A DNA stretch of 64,000 bases from assembly GCA_008973525.1 (NCBI GenBank), contig WACJ01000184.1, forward strand, positions 434,001-498,000, written 5' to 3'. Position 1 is the first letter of the stretch. Every line of letters starts with the position of its first letter. The DNA is from Stenopsyche tienmushanensis. Lineage: Eukaryota > Arthropoda > Insecta > Trichoptera > Stenopsychidae. Positions 47,610 through 59,013 of the stretch are shown here, in pieces. The notes beneath the pieces were generated by a model, which searched no databases, was not told the DNA's origin, and saw nothing but the letters and a program-made list of their open reading frames with translations. The position numbers were made by a program, and so were the translations under genes.

Positions 47610-49110
47610 GTGTACATATAGATAAAAGTAAATATAATAAAAGTAAAATTACTACTAAATAATAACAGCGTAACTCTACATTGGATATTATGAAATATAT
47701 TAGGCTTATTGCATCATTTTGAATTAAATCTGAACAATTTCTTAAAAATTTGCGAAATTTATTTCATCGTCTCAAATATGTTTTCCTTAAATCAAACAGG
47801 TTTTATTATTTTTCATCATAATAAACCAGCGCTAAGATTTTTTTTTTGATAAAATTTGTTCTAGCAGCTTTCGTATATACCCTTATGGCTCAAATAATGA
47901 ATGACTTTGTTTGAATTCCAAGAAAATATCATTATTAAAGATGACGTCCTCGCCGACCGACGTTGGATAAGAAAATTTGTTTACAACCTGTATATTATAC
48001 ATTTGCTCCAATTTTTTGCATGTTGATATCAAATGCGCATTCATTGTCTATTATATGACAATGTAAAAAATCACCTGCGTCATTTCGAAGTAATGTGACA
48101 GTCGATTTTCTTGTAATGGTGTTTTCGGGCCGTTCAGATGTAGGATCTTCGCACGTAGTCCAGTTTCGTAATGTATTCGATGGGTGACGCGCTGAGGTCC
48201 ATCCACGTGGTCACTTAGTCATCAACAATGTAGCCTTGTCAAGGTCGATCCAAGAAGGTCATCAAAACGAAAGTCATCGCTTCGGAGACGATGCATCCAG
48301 CAGATCGTGATCATAGAATGCACTTATCGAGATGCATTCTGATTCTTCGTATACTCGAATAAATCAAACGCACGTGGAACTATTGTTGAAGTTTGTTTAC
48401 AGCGAACGCCAAACAAATATTTGACATAAATCAATGCTAATTTCTGGGTATTGGTGTCGGTAATTGTTCCGCTGTGGGAATCGATGGAAATCTCCAGTAT
48501 CTAAGCTTGTGGCAATTTTTAAATGTTATTTTTATAGTTTCATTTATATTCCAATCCGACATACGATGGCCGTGTACCGAGGTCTATTTGCATTCGAAGG
48601 CGCCACGGCATGTATGTTCACCGCATTTTCTGAATTCTTCGCCTCCATCGTTGAGAAAATATCCAGTAGCAGACAAAACTGTCAACCCGATGTGTCAGGA
48701 ATGTAGATTGATTGCCGCGATTAAGAAACAAAACGCAAAGTTGCGGCACTGAAGACTTCTACTCTGTGATGCGGAAACGAGATTAGTCGTAAGTGAGATT
48801 GGAACACTGTACGCAGAATACTACTGCTAATGCATATTGTAACATTTATCAATTGTAGAAGATCGATAATAGCTAAAAATAACATTTTTGAGAACTTAAA
48901 CGTCATATATGATACCTTAAACGTCATCAAAGAGAAGAACACAGAAAATGGACTCCCAAACTTCCAGTCAAAAGTGTCAATGTTTTATTTCTTATCACCT
49001 CTTTAATACAACTTATATCTCTTAATATAAAAATTCGCATAATTTGACATTCAATAAGAGTAAATTCAACTAAGTAACAAGTGCAAAAAATCTTAAATCT
49101 TTCGACAAAT
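47610..49110. other. Intergenic stretch, nothing recognised
   Basis: 48060-48420 and 48460-48760 are less AT-rich, with frames up to 92 codons (48474-48752) that I do not recognise. No bounded element. Confidence 0.5.
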
Positions 49111-49115
49111 TATAG

Positions 49116-49950
49116 ATGTACCCATAAAGATTTTCGTTTTTTAAATGAAAGATTTGAATGCTCATATTATTTTTATTTTTAACATATGATCACAAAATGT
49201 AATTTCTATCGTTAGATATAATCTTTCTTCACCTATTTAGTAACATTTAAAAACCTCTGTCATAAAACACCACGGGTTTTCAACGAAAATATTTCAAAAG
49301 CCAATTTGACCTCATCGTTTTTTTGTAATTTTTCCAATCAAAAAAATGTTACATGGATCTAAAAAGATGGAAATCCGACGGAGCGATGTCTGGATAATAA
49401 GGAGGGTGTCGAATTGTCTTCCATCCAAGGCTGTTTGTTTTTCCCGCGTTATTTCACTTGTCTTCGATGCACGAGAGAGAGGGTAGTTTTTTGTATTATC
49501 TAATTATTCACAATAAAGTATTGCATTTATTATTTGTCCAGGTTTAAGTGTTTCAAAATGAATTGCAGTTCCATAAAACAGTCAAAATATTTTTTTGTTT
49601 GTTGTCAGGCCGGGCTTAGGGGTCGGTTTTGCTATCTGTCCATAATTAGAATAAAAAACCAATTTCTCATCTCCAGTTATTAAGTTGCCTAAAAACGGCG
49701 TTTCGAATTCCGTTTTTAGAAGTTGTTCGCATGCGTTAATGTGGTCATAGCTCGTGCGGCACTCATCTTCCTTATTTCCACACCTTCCCGATTTTTTTCA
49801 GATTTCTTTGAACACTCGACCATGAGTATCCGAGATTAGCCGATATTTTTTCAATAGTTTCTGTTGGATTACTTTAGATTTCAGCAGCCAGTGTGACGGC
49901 ATCTTATGCAGTCTTCCACTTCCAGGGATTTTTTTTAAATCAAAATTTCC
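49116..49950 (-). pseudogene. mariner relic with degenerate transposase
   Basis: Read leftward, the sequence gives fragments in several frames: an N-terminal remnant with an SSNPTET-like stretch, PFLGNLITGDEKLVFYSN (GDE at 49666-49674, first catalytic aspartate), IHFETLKPGQIINAILYC, a SLVHRRQV piece, then WKTIRHPPYYPDIAPSDF with the third aspartate, and NDEVKLAFEIF of the C-terminus. These are in the usual mariner order. The HDN motif with the second aspartate is missing. A left-end sequence near 49118 (TGTACCCATAAAGATTTTCG) weakly resembles the mariner terminus at 19146, and no right terminal repeat was found. Multiple stops show it is old and inactive. The boundaries are approximate. Confidence 0.82.
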
Positions 49951-49964
49951 AGATCAAATTTTCT

Positions 49965-50095
49965 TATATAAACCTGTATTTAAATAAATAAACACTATTG
50001 ATACTCTCTGTCTCTCTCTAAACTCAACACGTAAGAATGCTTTTTCTGAATCACTGAAATTCGATCGCAAATACGCGACTGAACTCCTCAAAAGG
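49965..50095 (-). repeat. Dispersed repeat family A, copy 5, with TTAA end
   Basis: Minus-strand copy: TAAATAAATAAACACTATTG joins directly to ATACTCTCTGTCTCTC, so the middle of the family is deleted. It then runs through AACTCAACACGTAAGAATGC, CTGAATCACTGAAATTCG and CGCAAATACGCGACTG to the outer end CTCCTCAAAAGG, followed by TTAA at 50096-50099. This defines the second TTAA-bounded end of family A. Confidence 0.75.
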
Positions 50096-50099
50096 TTAA

Positions 50100-51356
50100 A
50101 ACGATACACATAATATACTATTTTAAAAAGTATATTTGTTATTTAAATTTTGTAAACGTTTTGATGATAATAATCTATTCAATTTGTATTAGAAATCTTG
50201 ATTGGTTTCTATGTGTAAAATTACCTAAGTTCGTAGAAAAATTTGATAAATTCATCCTGAAACTCACGAATTTAATGAATAACTTCTTTGACCTTTAGAA
50301 TTTAGTATGATTATTAATTTCGTTGATAAATTATATGTATATTAAAACTGAATGCTGTGTTCTTTAAATAAACATATCCTATTTGACCAAACAAATTTTG
50401 TATTTTTATCATTGACGTCTATTACTATATCGGATATCATTTATGTCCACTGCCGCTAAACATCCCACATTTAACCAGTTTGGATCAGTTTAAAAAATCA
50501 CAATTTAACCTGAGTATTAAAAAAAATTTATTCATATTTATTGCATCGTTGGGTATAATTGATGTACACAATAAGTTTAAGCGTTTCTATGAAAATCATA
50601 AAGAGTGTAATGAAGACCCTTCGCGGAACAATCCAAGGAGACTCCATATAAATTCTATATTATTAATTACAAATAATTAAATATCATTATCGTCCGATGG
50701 CATCCATATCGAAACATGGACGTTATTGTGAATCATTTCCATGTAATGCATATCTCGTCGTTTGATTGCGATCATTCATCTGTTCGCCTCTTCAGATGAC
50801 CTGCCTTTTAACAATTTTTAATTACTAACCGTTCTAAATTTAAATGAAACGCAATAAGGGAGTCCCCGACATGCGAACATCCGGCTACAAGAATACTCAT
50901 AGTTTCGAGAAAACTATTGACGCTCGTGTAGGTGCTACAAAAAATGAATCCCATCAATTCTGAAATGTCAATGGATGACTTTTAATCGATGGTTCGTGAA
51001 TGAATTCCGACTATTTACCACGACATAATAATCAACAAGATTAATCAAATTGCTCTTAAAATGTTTTTTTTAAAAACTCAACAATAATGAATCAATGCTC
51101 TGGTATGAATACAAACAAAAACTTCTTGCGTGTGGTCAGTGTTGGCATTGCCAACGTCAAATTTGCGTCAAACTATTATTACCGGCGTGCAATTAATGTC
51201 AATGTCCAAGGACAGAAGGTTCTTGTTGATTTTTTGCCTATTCTATAAAAACGCGATATCAATGTCGTGGAAATTTAATGCCACATGTCGAAGAATAGAT
51301 TTTCTTCCAGCCCGTCCAATGCTTGGTATGTATTTTTATTCTTCGGCGTGTATTAC
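50100..51356. other. AT-rich stretch downstream of a candidate leftward exon
   Basis: If the exon at 51357-51422 is real this is the start of its first intron. No second exon could be identified by eye. Confidence 0.45.
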
Positions 51357-51422
51357 CTTTGCTTGACGTTGACCTCCAGGCTTGATATATGGTTTTAACG
51401 GTTCTTTTGTGCTGCCAGCCAT
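51357..51422 (-). CDS. Candidate first coding exon of a leftward gene, function unknown
   Basis: On the minus strand, ACAAAAAATGG, a strong insect-type start context, opens a frame of exactly 22 codons, MAGSTKEPLKPYIKPGGQRQ followed by AK, ending at AAG with GTAATA immediately after as a possible 5' splice site. The intron would be in phase 0. The peptide is hydrophilic, lysine- and proline-rich and non-repetitive, unlike chance AT-rich frames nearby. The ATG frame reads into GTAATACACGCCGAAGAATAA, so without splicing it ends after a few residues. I do not recognise the protein and found no downstream exon. Support is the start context, the donor and codon character only. Confidence 0.35.
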
Positions 51423-51870
51423 TTTTTGTAACAATTAATTCACAACTTAATTATATTCAGGAGATTCGTATCACACGTCTCCGTTTTAATGGTTGGCAAA
51501 ATTGTGGCCGAAAGTAAAATGTATAATTGAACTATAAATTGTAACTTTCCCCGCGAGAGATGGACTTGGTGCCTTTTTACTCTAATGTTTTTATGTTCCC
51601 AATCGCAACTTTCTTCAACAAAGCTCAGCTTTTTTCTTCTTAAAGGGGTATTTTATTACGCTGCTCTTAATTGTTGAATTATAAATGCAATTTAACGTTT
51701 GAAAATCAGGACATCAAACCGAACCGAAATTTTTCATTTCGGTTCAATTCCAATAATTCATATCGGTTCGATTACTTTTTCCGATTATCCTAATTTTTTA
51801 CATTAAAAGCTTATTTTCTGGCTTATATTAAAACATTTATGCTAGAAAATAAATCAATTTTTGCTATAAT
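51423..51870. other. Possible 5' flank of the leftward candidate exon
   Basis: 51440-51600 is mixed in composition, with no clear TATA box at a sensible distance. 51601-51870 is AT-rich. No other feature. Confidence 0.4.
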
Positions 51871-51871
51871 A

Positions 51872-52729
51872 GATTGTCCAGTTAGGAATGTCGTTTTTTT
51901 TTTTTTCAATGAAAGAGTTAAATTTAAACAAAAAATATATTAATTAATTTCATCGATACAATGTATTCTCCTTCAGTAGATACAATCTTTTCCCATCTAT
52001 TTAATATTGTTTTTAATTTCGGAAGATTAAAATTCAACGAGTTTTGATATATAATATATTTTTTGATTCCTCATTTCATCTCTTCTATATTTATGATTTT
52101 TTGCCAATAAATAATGATGCATCGATCTAAATAAATGATAATTGGAAAGAACAAGATGGATGCGGAATCGTTTACCAATTGAGTTCCTTGCATTATCATG
52201 TTGCTAAAGAATTTGGCGACAATTGACTACATATGGCATCTTTGTACTCAACACTACTTTTAAAATTTATCATTGTGAACAATAAACCTCCCTTGTTATG
52301 GTTTGACCATATGCAAGGACTTTATGGTAGATTATTCCTTTAGAATTCCGCTTTACATTCAAAAGAGCTATTTTTACTGTTAAACCAGGTCAAGGGGTTG
52401 GTTTCTTTATCTATTTCTTTCAAGTGTATTTGTATTCCACTTTTAAATTGTTTAAGCCATCTCTGGTATTAAAAAACAGTTAGAGATTCTCTGAGTGTAT
52501 CACAAATATTTTTAGTTAAAATTCTTGCATTATTTTTTTGAAAATATTCATACAATATGTAATTTTGCGTAAATTGTTGGTGGAAAAAAAATATTTTGCA
52601 GAAAATAATGTTCTCCAGATATTATTCGACTAACAAAATATAAAATACTTGGTGTCAAATGGATGACTGAGACACAATTGATGTTCAAAAAGTAAGTATG
52701 AAAAAAACGACATTTTTAACTGGACAATC
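51872..52729 (-). mobile_element. mariner-like element with matching TIRs and TA duplications
   Basis: 858 bp. The left end GATTGTCCAGTTAGGAATG and, reverse-complemented, the right end GATTGTCCAGTTAAAAATG, both followed by TCG and a T-run, agree at all but two positions. TA flanks at 51870-51871 and 52730-52731. The interior carries a heavily damaged minus-strand transposase. Element length again suggests an internally deleted copy. Confidence 0.88.
51951..52440 (-). pseudogene. mariner-like transposase relic
   Basis: Minus-strand fragments in mariner order. IKKPTP and KGIIYHKVLAYGQTITREVY correspond to the segment between the first and second catalytic residues. A DNARNS piece near 52190 keeps the second-motif DNAR. 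SNYHLFRSMHHYLL corresponds to the PSDYHLF motif, with asparagine at the third catalytic position. ILNRWEKIVSTEG is the C-terminal RW-K motif. No GDE motif or N-terminal DNA-binding region was seen. Stops and frameshifts throughout show it is dead. It differs from the other mariners in the window in both terminal repeats and protein. Confidence 0.75.
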
Positions 52730-52731
52730 TA

Positions 52732-54599
52732 GAAAATAACGTTCTCTAGATATTAAGCATGTTAGAAGAATATATATAATGATTTGTTCCTTGATCCTGA
52801 TCAAGTAACCATATTAATAAAATCCTGTTATCAAATAGATCGGATGAAACAATAACTCAAATAATAAGTAAATTTATCATTTTACAAGATAAAACTAAAC
52901 CTCATTTGGCAAAATTAATTTAAAAAACAATAATACATCTTGGTTTAGAATTTCTCTCTGATTACCAATTAATTAGGACAATGACATTTAAAAACCGCCC
53001 AAATAGTAGCAAAAAATCTATAGAAAATCATGATATTCTTTATGTTTTTATTATTCTCAATAAATGTTTTATGGCTAAATAAGTATAATGATCGATGACA
53101 GCTTTTTAGATACTTTGTCAGAAAATTTTATGGCAATAAATGTAGGAATTAATACTTTTTATTTCTAAAAATATCGCGCATTTGCATATTACATCATTTT
53201 GATCGAATCTATCGATTTTTGCCTTATTGTCTCGCTAGGGACATTCGAACTTTGCTTAGGGACTAGCATTGCTGTTCTGTGACAAAAATGGCTCTGAAAA
53301 AATGCCAAAACCTATGCAGGCAAATTTGCAATTTAAAATAATTGTACACAAAAAGTCGATTCGAATTCAGAGAATTTGTCACCAAATGAATCACACCATG
53401 GAAACATTTACAATTCATTCTACTACGAACCACTTTTTTGCTCAGAACTGTCGTAAGCGGTCGACTTCTCGAATATCTTGGTCCACATCCTTCGGCCTTT
53501 GTTGTTTTAGGAGATCCTTTTGAAAGAGTTTCATCGACCGCCTGCGAAAGAATCAAAGACAAGAGTGGGTGTGTCTCATTTGCATAGCGCATTAAATTTT
53601 GTTTACCTACGAAAATTCAATTATTTCTTCACGCCATATAAAACTCAACTCTTTTCGGACGATTCGCAATAATGCGAATTTATTTCTGGCGTATATTTCG
53701 CTTTGACGTGTTTTGATGGCATGAAAAATGTGCGCCCGAAAGCTCGCGTCGAAATTCCGCGCTTTTTCTGACGCGCCCCGAAGTGGGGTGTCTGCGAAGG
53801 GTGTGTTTCGTATTGGATGTAAATTTAATTTCGTCCCATTTCGCGTATGAAGATATGGCAATTTCGAATGAATAAAAATTATATTGATATTCTGAACGGC
53901 CCTCATCTGTCTTGCGAGACAAATGAAACGACTCAAGATCACGTTCACTTTATTTTTTTCGCGCTTGATCTACTTTCCAAGTCGCTTTTACGACTTTTAT
54001 CACTAACAAACGCATTAGGATAAATCAAAATCAATAACTATTAAACAATATGTTTTTTATTCCGTACGAAAATGATCTATGTATGGATAGATGATCTGCA
54101 GCAACCCTGAATCGATCTCATACGCTCACGGTTATAAGAATGCAGTGATTGTCCTATTGTGATCAGTATTGTGTTATACTCCGGTAAGGATATATGCTTC
54201 CTCGTGTTCCGTAAAGTCTAACAATTTATCGCAAATGGAAGTGAAGGAACATACTATCAAATTAGTAAATATCAATTCCTGCTTTAAAATTAATAATACA
54301 TATAAATAATGGCGTTTAAAATTTTAAAAAAATAATACAAAGTGATTTTAACAACGATGACATAAATTCATTTTTAATACAGTGTCTTTAAAAATATTTG
54401 CATTTTAAATCAAAGTGATTTCATTCAAATTTGCAAAAATATTTATCATACGATTCGACATACATCCCTTATTTAAACGTCATAAATATATAATTCCCCT
54501 CTTAAAAAATCATCGCATCATAAATATACACTCCAAGCACGTCGAAGTGATTAATTTATTCATTGTATTTAATTAGATTGCCATAAATATATGATTTGA
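52732..54599. other. Intergenic stretch, nothing recognised
   Basis: 53260-53950 is less AT-rich, with frames of 109 and 113 codons on the minus strand (53263-53592, 53607-53948) that show no domain. 53740-53810 is CpG-rich. No gene call is justified. Confidence 0.45.
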
Positions 54600-54960
54600 T
54601 CGATTGAATCGAGTTACTGTTAACCGGTTTCGAGCGCATCGATAACGGATGTGAGGGATGTCTGTTGGCGAACTTACGATAAAGTACTTAAATTTAATAG
54701 TAATTTTATGCTGGAAGGGTGGATAATTTAGGAGCTCTTAATTTGGCTGCGTTTCATCCCTACGCTCCCTGTTTTATTCCTCATTAGGAAGCCGCACGCT
54801 TTAGCCGCAAATTTATAGCCTGTTGTTCGTAGGAGTCGGGCCATGAATAGTGTGTGGATAAATGGTCGGTAATTAGGGGCTCTACGCTATGCTGGTAAAT
54901 AAATAAATAAATATAATGAGCTTTGGAGTGTCGGTGCGCCGCTCTGTCAGCGAAATGGCT
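54600..54960. promoter_or_regulatory. Possible enhancer-like block
   Basis: A 360-bp island less AT-rich than its flanks, without open frames, containing a homeodomain core TAATTA (54870-54875), CTTAATTTGG, AATTTATAGCC and a short (AAAT)n run at its end. The absence of coding potential with a dense mix of short motifs is typical of conserved non-coding regulatory DNA, but nothing here is specific. The call rests on composition and motifs. Confidence 0.25.
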
Positions 54961-55890
54961 TCAAACATGGCCGCATTGATATCAATTTTATTTTATATGA
55001 TATGACACAAATGCATTTTATTCTGAGCTTTCATTTTAAATTGGTCGTTGCATTTAAGATTGCATCTAATTCATCAAATTTTCTCTTCGTATTTTCTATG
55101 TAAACAGGAAAATTGTATTGAAATCCGGCTATCGATCGAGCTGTCGCTACAAACGATCAATGAAAAGTCGTAAACAACAATTAAAAAAATTGTCAGTACA
55201 GTAGATCAAATGTCAATGCAAATCGTCGACACGAGATTAACATAAAAATTACAACACGCGTCCGTCGATGTTACATAAAGCAATTGGATGCACTTGTTGC
55301 ACTGGATCTCTGGTAATATGCGCCGCATAAAAAATGACCACATATTGCGCCTCGCTTCGGATGACCTATAATAGGTCAAAAAACTTGTTCACACACATTT
55401 CGATCTGTTTTATTTACATCTTCGCCTCATTTCTGCGGGATTGCATTGAAGAATTTTAATTCGAAATTAATCTCGATGTTGCATGCGAGCCTCCTCCTGG
55501 CCGAGGCGCGGAATGCACTAATGTCGAAGCATTATAGGAAGTGTTAGACAGAAGCGGCCCTGACCTATCGCCTAGGAACGTTCCTCGAATACAGCCTTGC
55601 TGGTCAGCTGAATAGAAAAGAGCTGATTGAGGATACCTGGCCGGATATTGAGTCTTGGCCCGCCCTCTTTATATCCACAACTGTTAAATACGGAAGCCCG
55701 ATCATAAACAAATCATTACTCAACACTTCGGAAAGTTAAGCCTTTATTGTAATAGACTTGTTTAATTGAAGGCTGCGCCACGTTTGACATTGATGGCTAT
55801 ATTATTTACATCGGCTGTGGCTAACAATACTTGCAAAATTTCATATGATTTGCGAAAAAGATGATTTTTTTGGATTGAATTGCCAATTTA
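54961..55890. other. Intergenic stretch, nothing recognised
   Basis: 55480-55680 is GC-richer (GGCCGAGGCGCGGAATG), possibly a fragment of mobile DNA, but not assigned. The rest is AT-rich. Confidence 0.45.
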
Positions 55891-56200
55891 TCATCATCAT
55901 CATAGTGCAGCCTCAAACAGTCCATTGCAGAATTATGGGCCTCTTCAATATCCATTCACAGGAAGGGGTTACATCCAATTAGTCTGTATCATATATTCAC
56001 CTCCTCATTCGCTCGATATTGAAGGTAGCATGATATTCGAGTTTCATTTAAAACTATCACCCAGTGGGCCACTTGGATGAACGTGTCATAAGACGCTTTC
56101 GCGGCCGTCTCGATAGGGAGTGTGGGATAGTGAAAAACTACTCTAGACCACCTTGTTGATTTTATTGAAAAGAGCTTTCTGGAGTACAAATCTGGAGTCC
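55891..56200 (-). repeat. Retroposon-like repeat family F, copy B, (GAT)n tail
   Basis: Inverted relative to copy A and the best match to it. It starts TCATCATCATCATAGTGCAG on the plus strand (the 3' tail of the minus-strand element) and runs to CTTTCTGGAGTACAAATC, the counterpart of copy A's CACTCCAGAAAGC block. A minus-strand frame (56357-55989) runs through it, but I cannot assign it to a known protein. Confidence 0.65.
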
Positions 56201-57139
56201 AGTCCCCCCTTTCCACGCGAGCTGAAGTCATACATGACGCAAAAATGCATCTCGAATTTGCTTCTACACCAACTATGGACATATTCCCATCCAACCATTT
56301 TCTTAAATGCAGATGATTTCTTCGTACATTTTCTGCATACATATTTTTACAAATCATACAAAGTTTAGTGCCGTATTATATTTGTAAAAATCTTATGCAG
56401 TCCATCTATAGGATTTGGATTTGACACTGTAATTTCTCGTCATTTAATCGGTGACATCAACATTGAATTAGATTTTATTATAATGCGCAAATGTCTCAAG
56501 TATTATTTCATTGTTATTTAAAATTTACAACATTAGCAGAGATGTTTAAATAAAATGCGTGTAATTCGCGCGATTTTTTTCCCATTTGTTAACGAAAATT
56601 GTTAGGTAAAAGATGAAGATGTGTTTGTGTAATATATAATAAAATAGGCTTGCTACTGGTCTTGTGGTTGCTTTATGCTACTTTTTTCGATTGCTTGGAG
56701 TTTCACTTTTCGTAACGTTCAGGCCAATTTACCCTACAATGCCTATACAATTTTAGCCTTAAAAATATATTATGTAGAAAAAGATAGGTTATGAATTGAT
56801 GTTGTCAAATAAAAATACATTGAATTAATGATGATAAATACATTCTTAATATATTTTTATTCAACATATATTTCAAACTCCAAAAGAACATAATAAACTA
56901 AAACTCCATGGATTTAAATTTCAAAGTTTTCCACCCTTCATCTTAAAGTACCATATCCGTTATCCCACGTAGGACATTTTTACAGGAAAACTTTCAGGGA
57001 AATATTTTTTCACGAGATGCTTTTCATATAAAATTTTCATATATTCATCAAACACTTTTTTTTAATGGGAAAATTAAATAAATAACAATAAAAATCACTT
57101 CTTAATACAATGAAAAAGTAATAAATTCACGCAATAAAA
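56201..57139. other. AT-rich stretch, nothing recognised
   Basis: No supported feature. 56560-56720 echoes 1800-2110 loosely (AAAATT-GTTAG, GTGTAATATATAATAAAAT, GGAGTTTCACTTTTCGT), which may be another diverged repeat pair. Confidence 0.5.
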
Positions 57140-57753
57140 CGGACTTGAACGTAGCTCAGTAATACGAGATAGATTGCAAGATCTAAAAATAACTTTGAAA
57201 CAGCCTTATAAAATATACCCCAAATCGCACAAAAAACAGTTTTTTTTAAATAGTTAAAAATTAAATTTTGACATAAATTTGGTAAGAACAATAAAGAAAT
57301 ACATAAAAAATATTTGTACGCAATTTGAAGTCAATCAGTTAATTAGAATCGGAGATATAATGTCAACCGTGTTGAAAAAAGTAGTTTCGAGAAAAACGCA
57401 TTTAAAAATTTCATTCGGATAAGACCGGCTTAGTTGCCGCCACACTAAAATAGCTATAACTCTGTAAGTAATTGGAATTTTTCAAAATTTTTTTTGAGGA
57501 TATGTTTATAAAAGTCTAAACATTGAAAAAATGCAAAGAAAACAACCGATTTTTTCAAAATTCTAGACAAAATACCCGCTTAAAATGTGAGGTCGCAATT
57601 CAACGATAGCAGATGTAACATGATTTAAACGATCCAAAATTGTATTTTTTTCAAATTTCGGTTAGTGTGGCTGATTCTAATCCAAAATATCTCGATACGT
57701 ATTCTTTATGAATTTAAAAAAAACGCATAACTTTGAAATCGCACAAAAAAGGT
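57140..57753 (+). repeat. Dispersed repeat family D, copy 3
   Basis: Same orientation as copy 1. It shares GTCAACCGTGTTGAAAAAAG, CGAGAAAAACGCATTTAAA, CCGGCTTAGTTGCCGCC and, near the right end, CGCATAACTTTGAAATCGC with the closing GCACAAAAAAGG (57741-57752). The left terminus is not preserved. It supports family D ending in -CCTTTTTTGTGC. Confidence 0.7.
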
Positions 57754-58314
57754 TCTCAGATCAAAATCAAAGATTAAGTATTAATTTTTAAGGATTTTTT
57801 TTTAAAATTTTAATGTCATTAAAGACATTTTATTAGTCGCTTTTCTTACCATGCCAGTGGGCTGTTAATGTTATAATTAAAATGGATAAAAGATGGACAA
57901 TCCTCGCTATAAGTAATTGATATCTGAAAACCAATATAGATGAGATGATTGGAAACAAATCGGAGATTCCATCAGCTCAATAGTTATTTTGATTTAATAA
58001 ATGAATGCAATGGATTTGGCGTCAAATTACTTAAATAAAAATCGATCAAATCTTAAATTGAATTGATACTTTTGTGTTCAGAGTTATTTGAAAGCAATAC
58101 TTGATTTTCAATACGGGTGAAATTATGATTTTTCCATATCCGTTAAGGCTAATTTACAACATGATTCAAAGACGATTTTTTTTTAAATAATTTAGTTTGG
58201 ATGGGATATTTTTAGATTGTTTTCAAATAATACTCCGGTTCAATGGCTTCAAATACAGTTGCACGTTTTGATAGTCACGAGTTTGCAAAGTTTATATCTT
58301 CTAATCTCCATAAT

Positions 58315-58346
58315 GTACACTTGAGCCAACCTTGACTCAAGTGTAC
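58315..58346. repeat. 11-bp inverted repeat with NK-2-type half-sites
   Basis: GTACACTTGAG, ten bases, CTCAAGTGTAC: perfect arms. Each arm contains CACTTGA/TCAAGTG, the core bound by NK-2 class homeodomain proteins (for example Tinman). It could be a paired protein-binding site, a small hairpin or chance. Confidence 0.6.
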
Positions 58347-58840
58347 CAACCGTTAACATTGAGAATCTAATGAAAATAATAAAAATAAATATTTATATTG
58401 AAAATAACAAATGGCGCACATACAATGCGTCGATGTTCATCTGCACAGCCTCCGATCTATCGATGTTATACGAGTTATTCAATGTGAGTTATATAACCGA
58501 ACGTTCGATGCATCGCAAGTTCGTTATAATTTAATTCTTCAGGACCTTTACCTGTGTGCTTTTTAATGTCGAGGATTTAGGATGAAGGTCAATGATGTAT
58601 GCATTGTTTGGTCCAAATTCCAAGACGGCCGAGTCGATAACCCCGGGCGCTTTTGGGATAACTTAAGATGGGTGCAAATTCGCCTTGTTTCATCCGAAGA
58701 TGTTCTGTCGGAAGATGCTGCAGGATCCCTTAAAACTGCTGGTCCATTTAGCCAAAGCCATTTCACCGGGCTTAATGTTTGTTTACGGTCTTGCCCTGCG
58801 GCCAAGTCGATTGGCCCGGGTTCATTCTATGGCCGACTCA

Positions 58841-58874
58841 TATATAAAGTGTAATTTTGTGAAAACGAACAGTT
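58841..58874 (+). promoter_or_regulatory. Candidate core promoter (TATA plus initiator)
   Basis: TATATAAAG (58841-58849) lies 30 bp before the A of ACAGTT (58869-58874), close to the arthropod initiator consensus TCAGTT. That spacing is the standard one. The block upstream (58560-58840) is richer in G+C than its surroundings, and the candidate signal-peptide-like exon begins 143 bp downstream at 59014. This is inferred from motif spacing only. Confidence 0.35.
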
Positions 58875-59013
58875 TGCCTCGGTACTCCGAACGTTAAACA
58901 ACCCTCTCGATCTTTCACAATTGTACCCCCCGAAAATAAAAATCGAATCTAACTTTTTTATTTTTGCTTTAAAAAATAGTGAATCTTCGGACACTGTATA
59001 TAAATTATTTAAA

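Noticed and set aside
53263..53948. Two minus-strand frames of 109 and 113 codons considered as exons
   Set aside because: No domain, no convincing splice sites and comparable frames on the other strand; they reflect local higher G+C.
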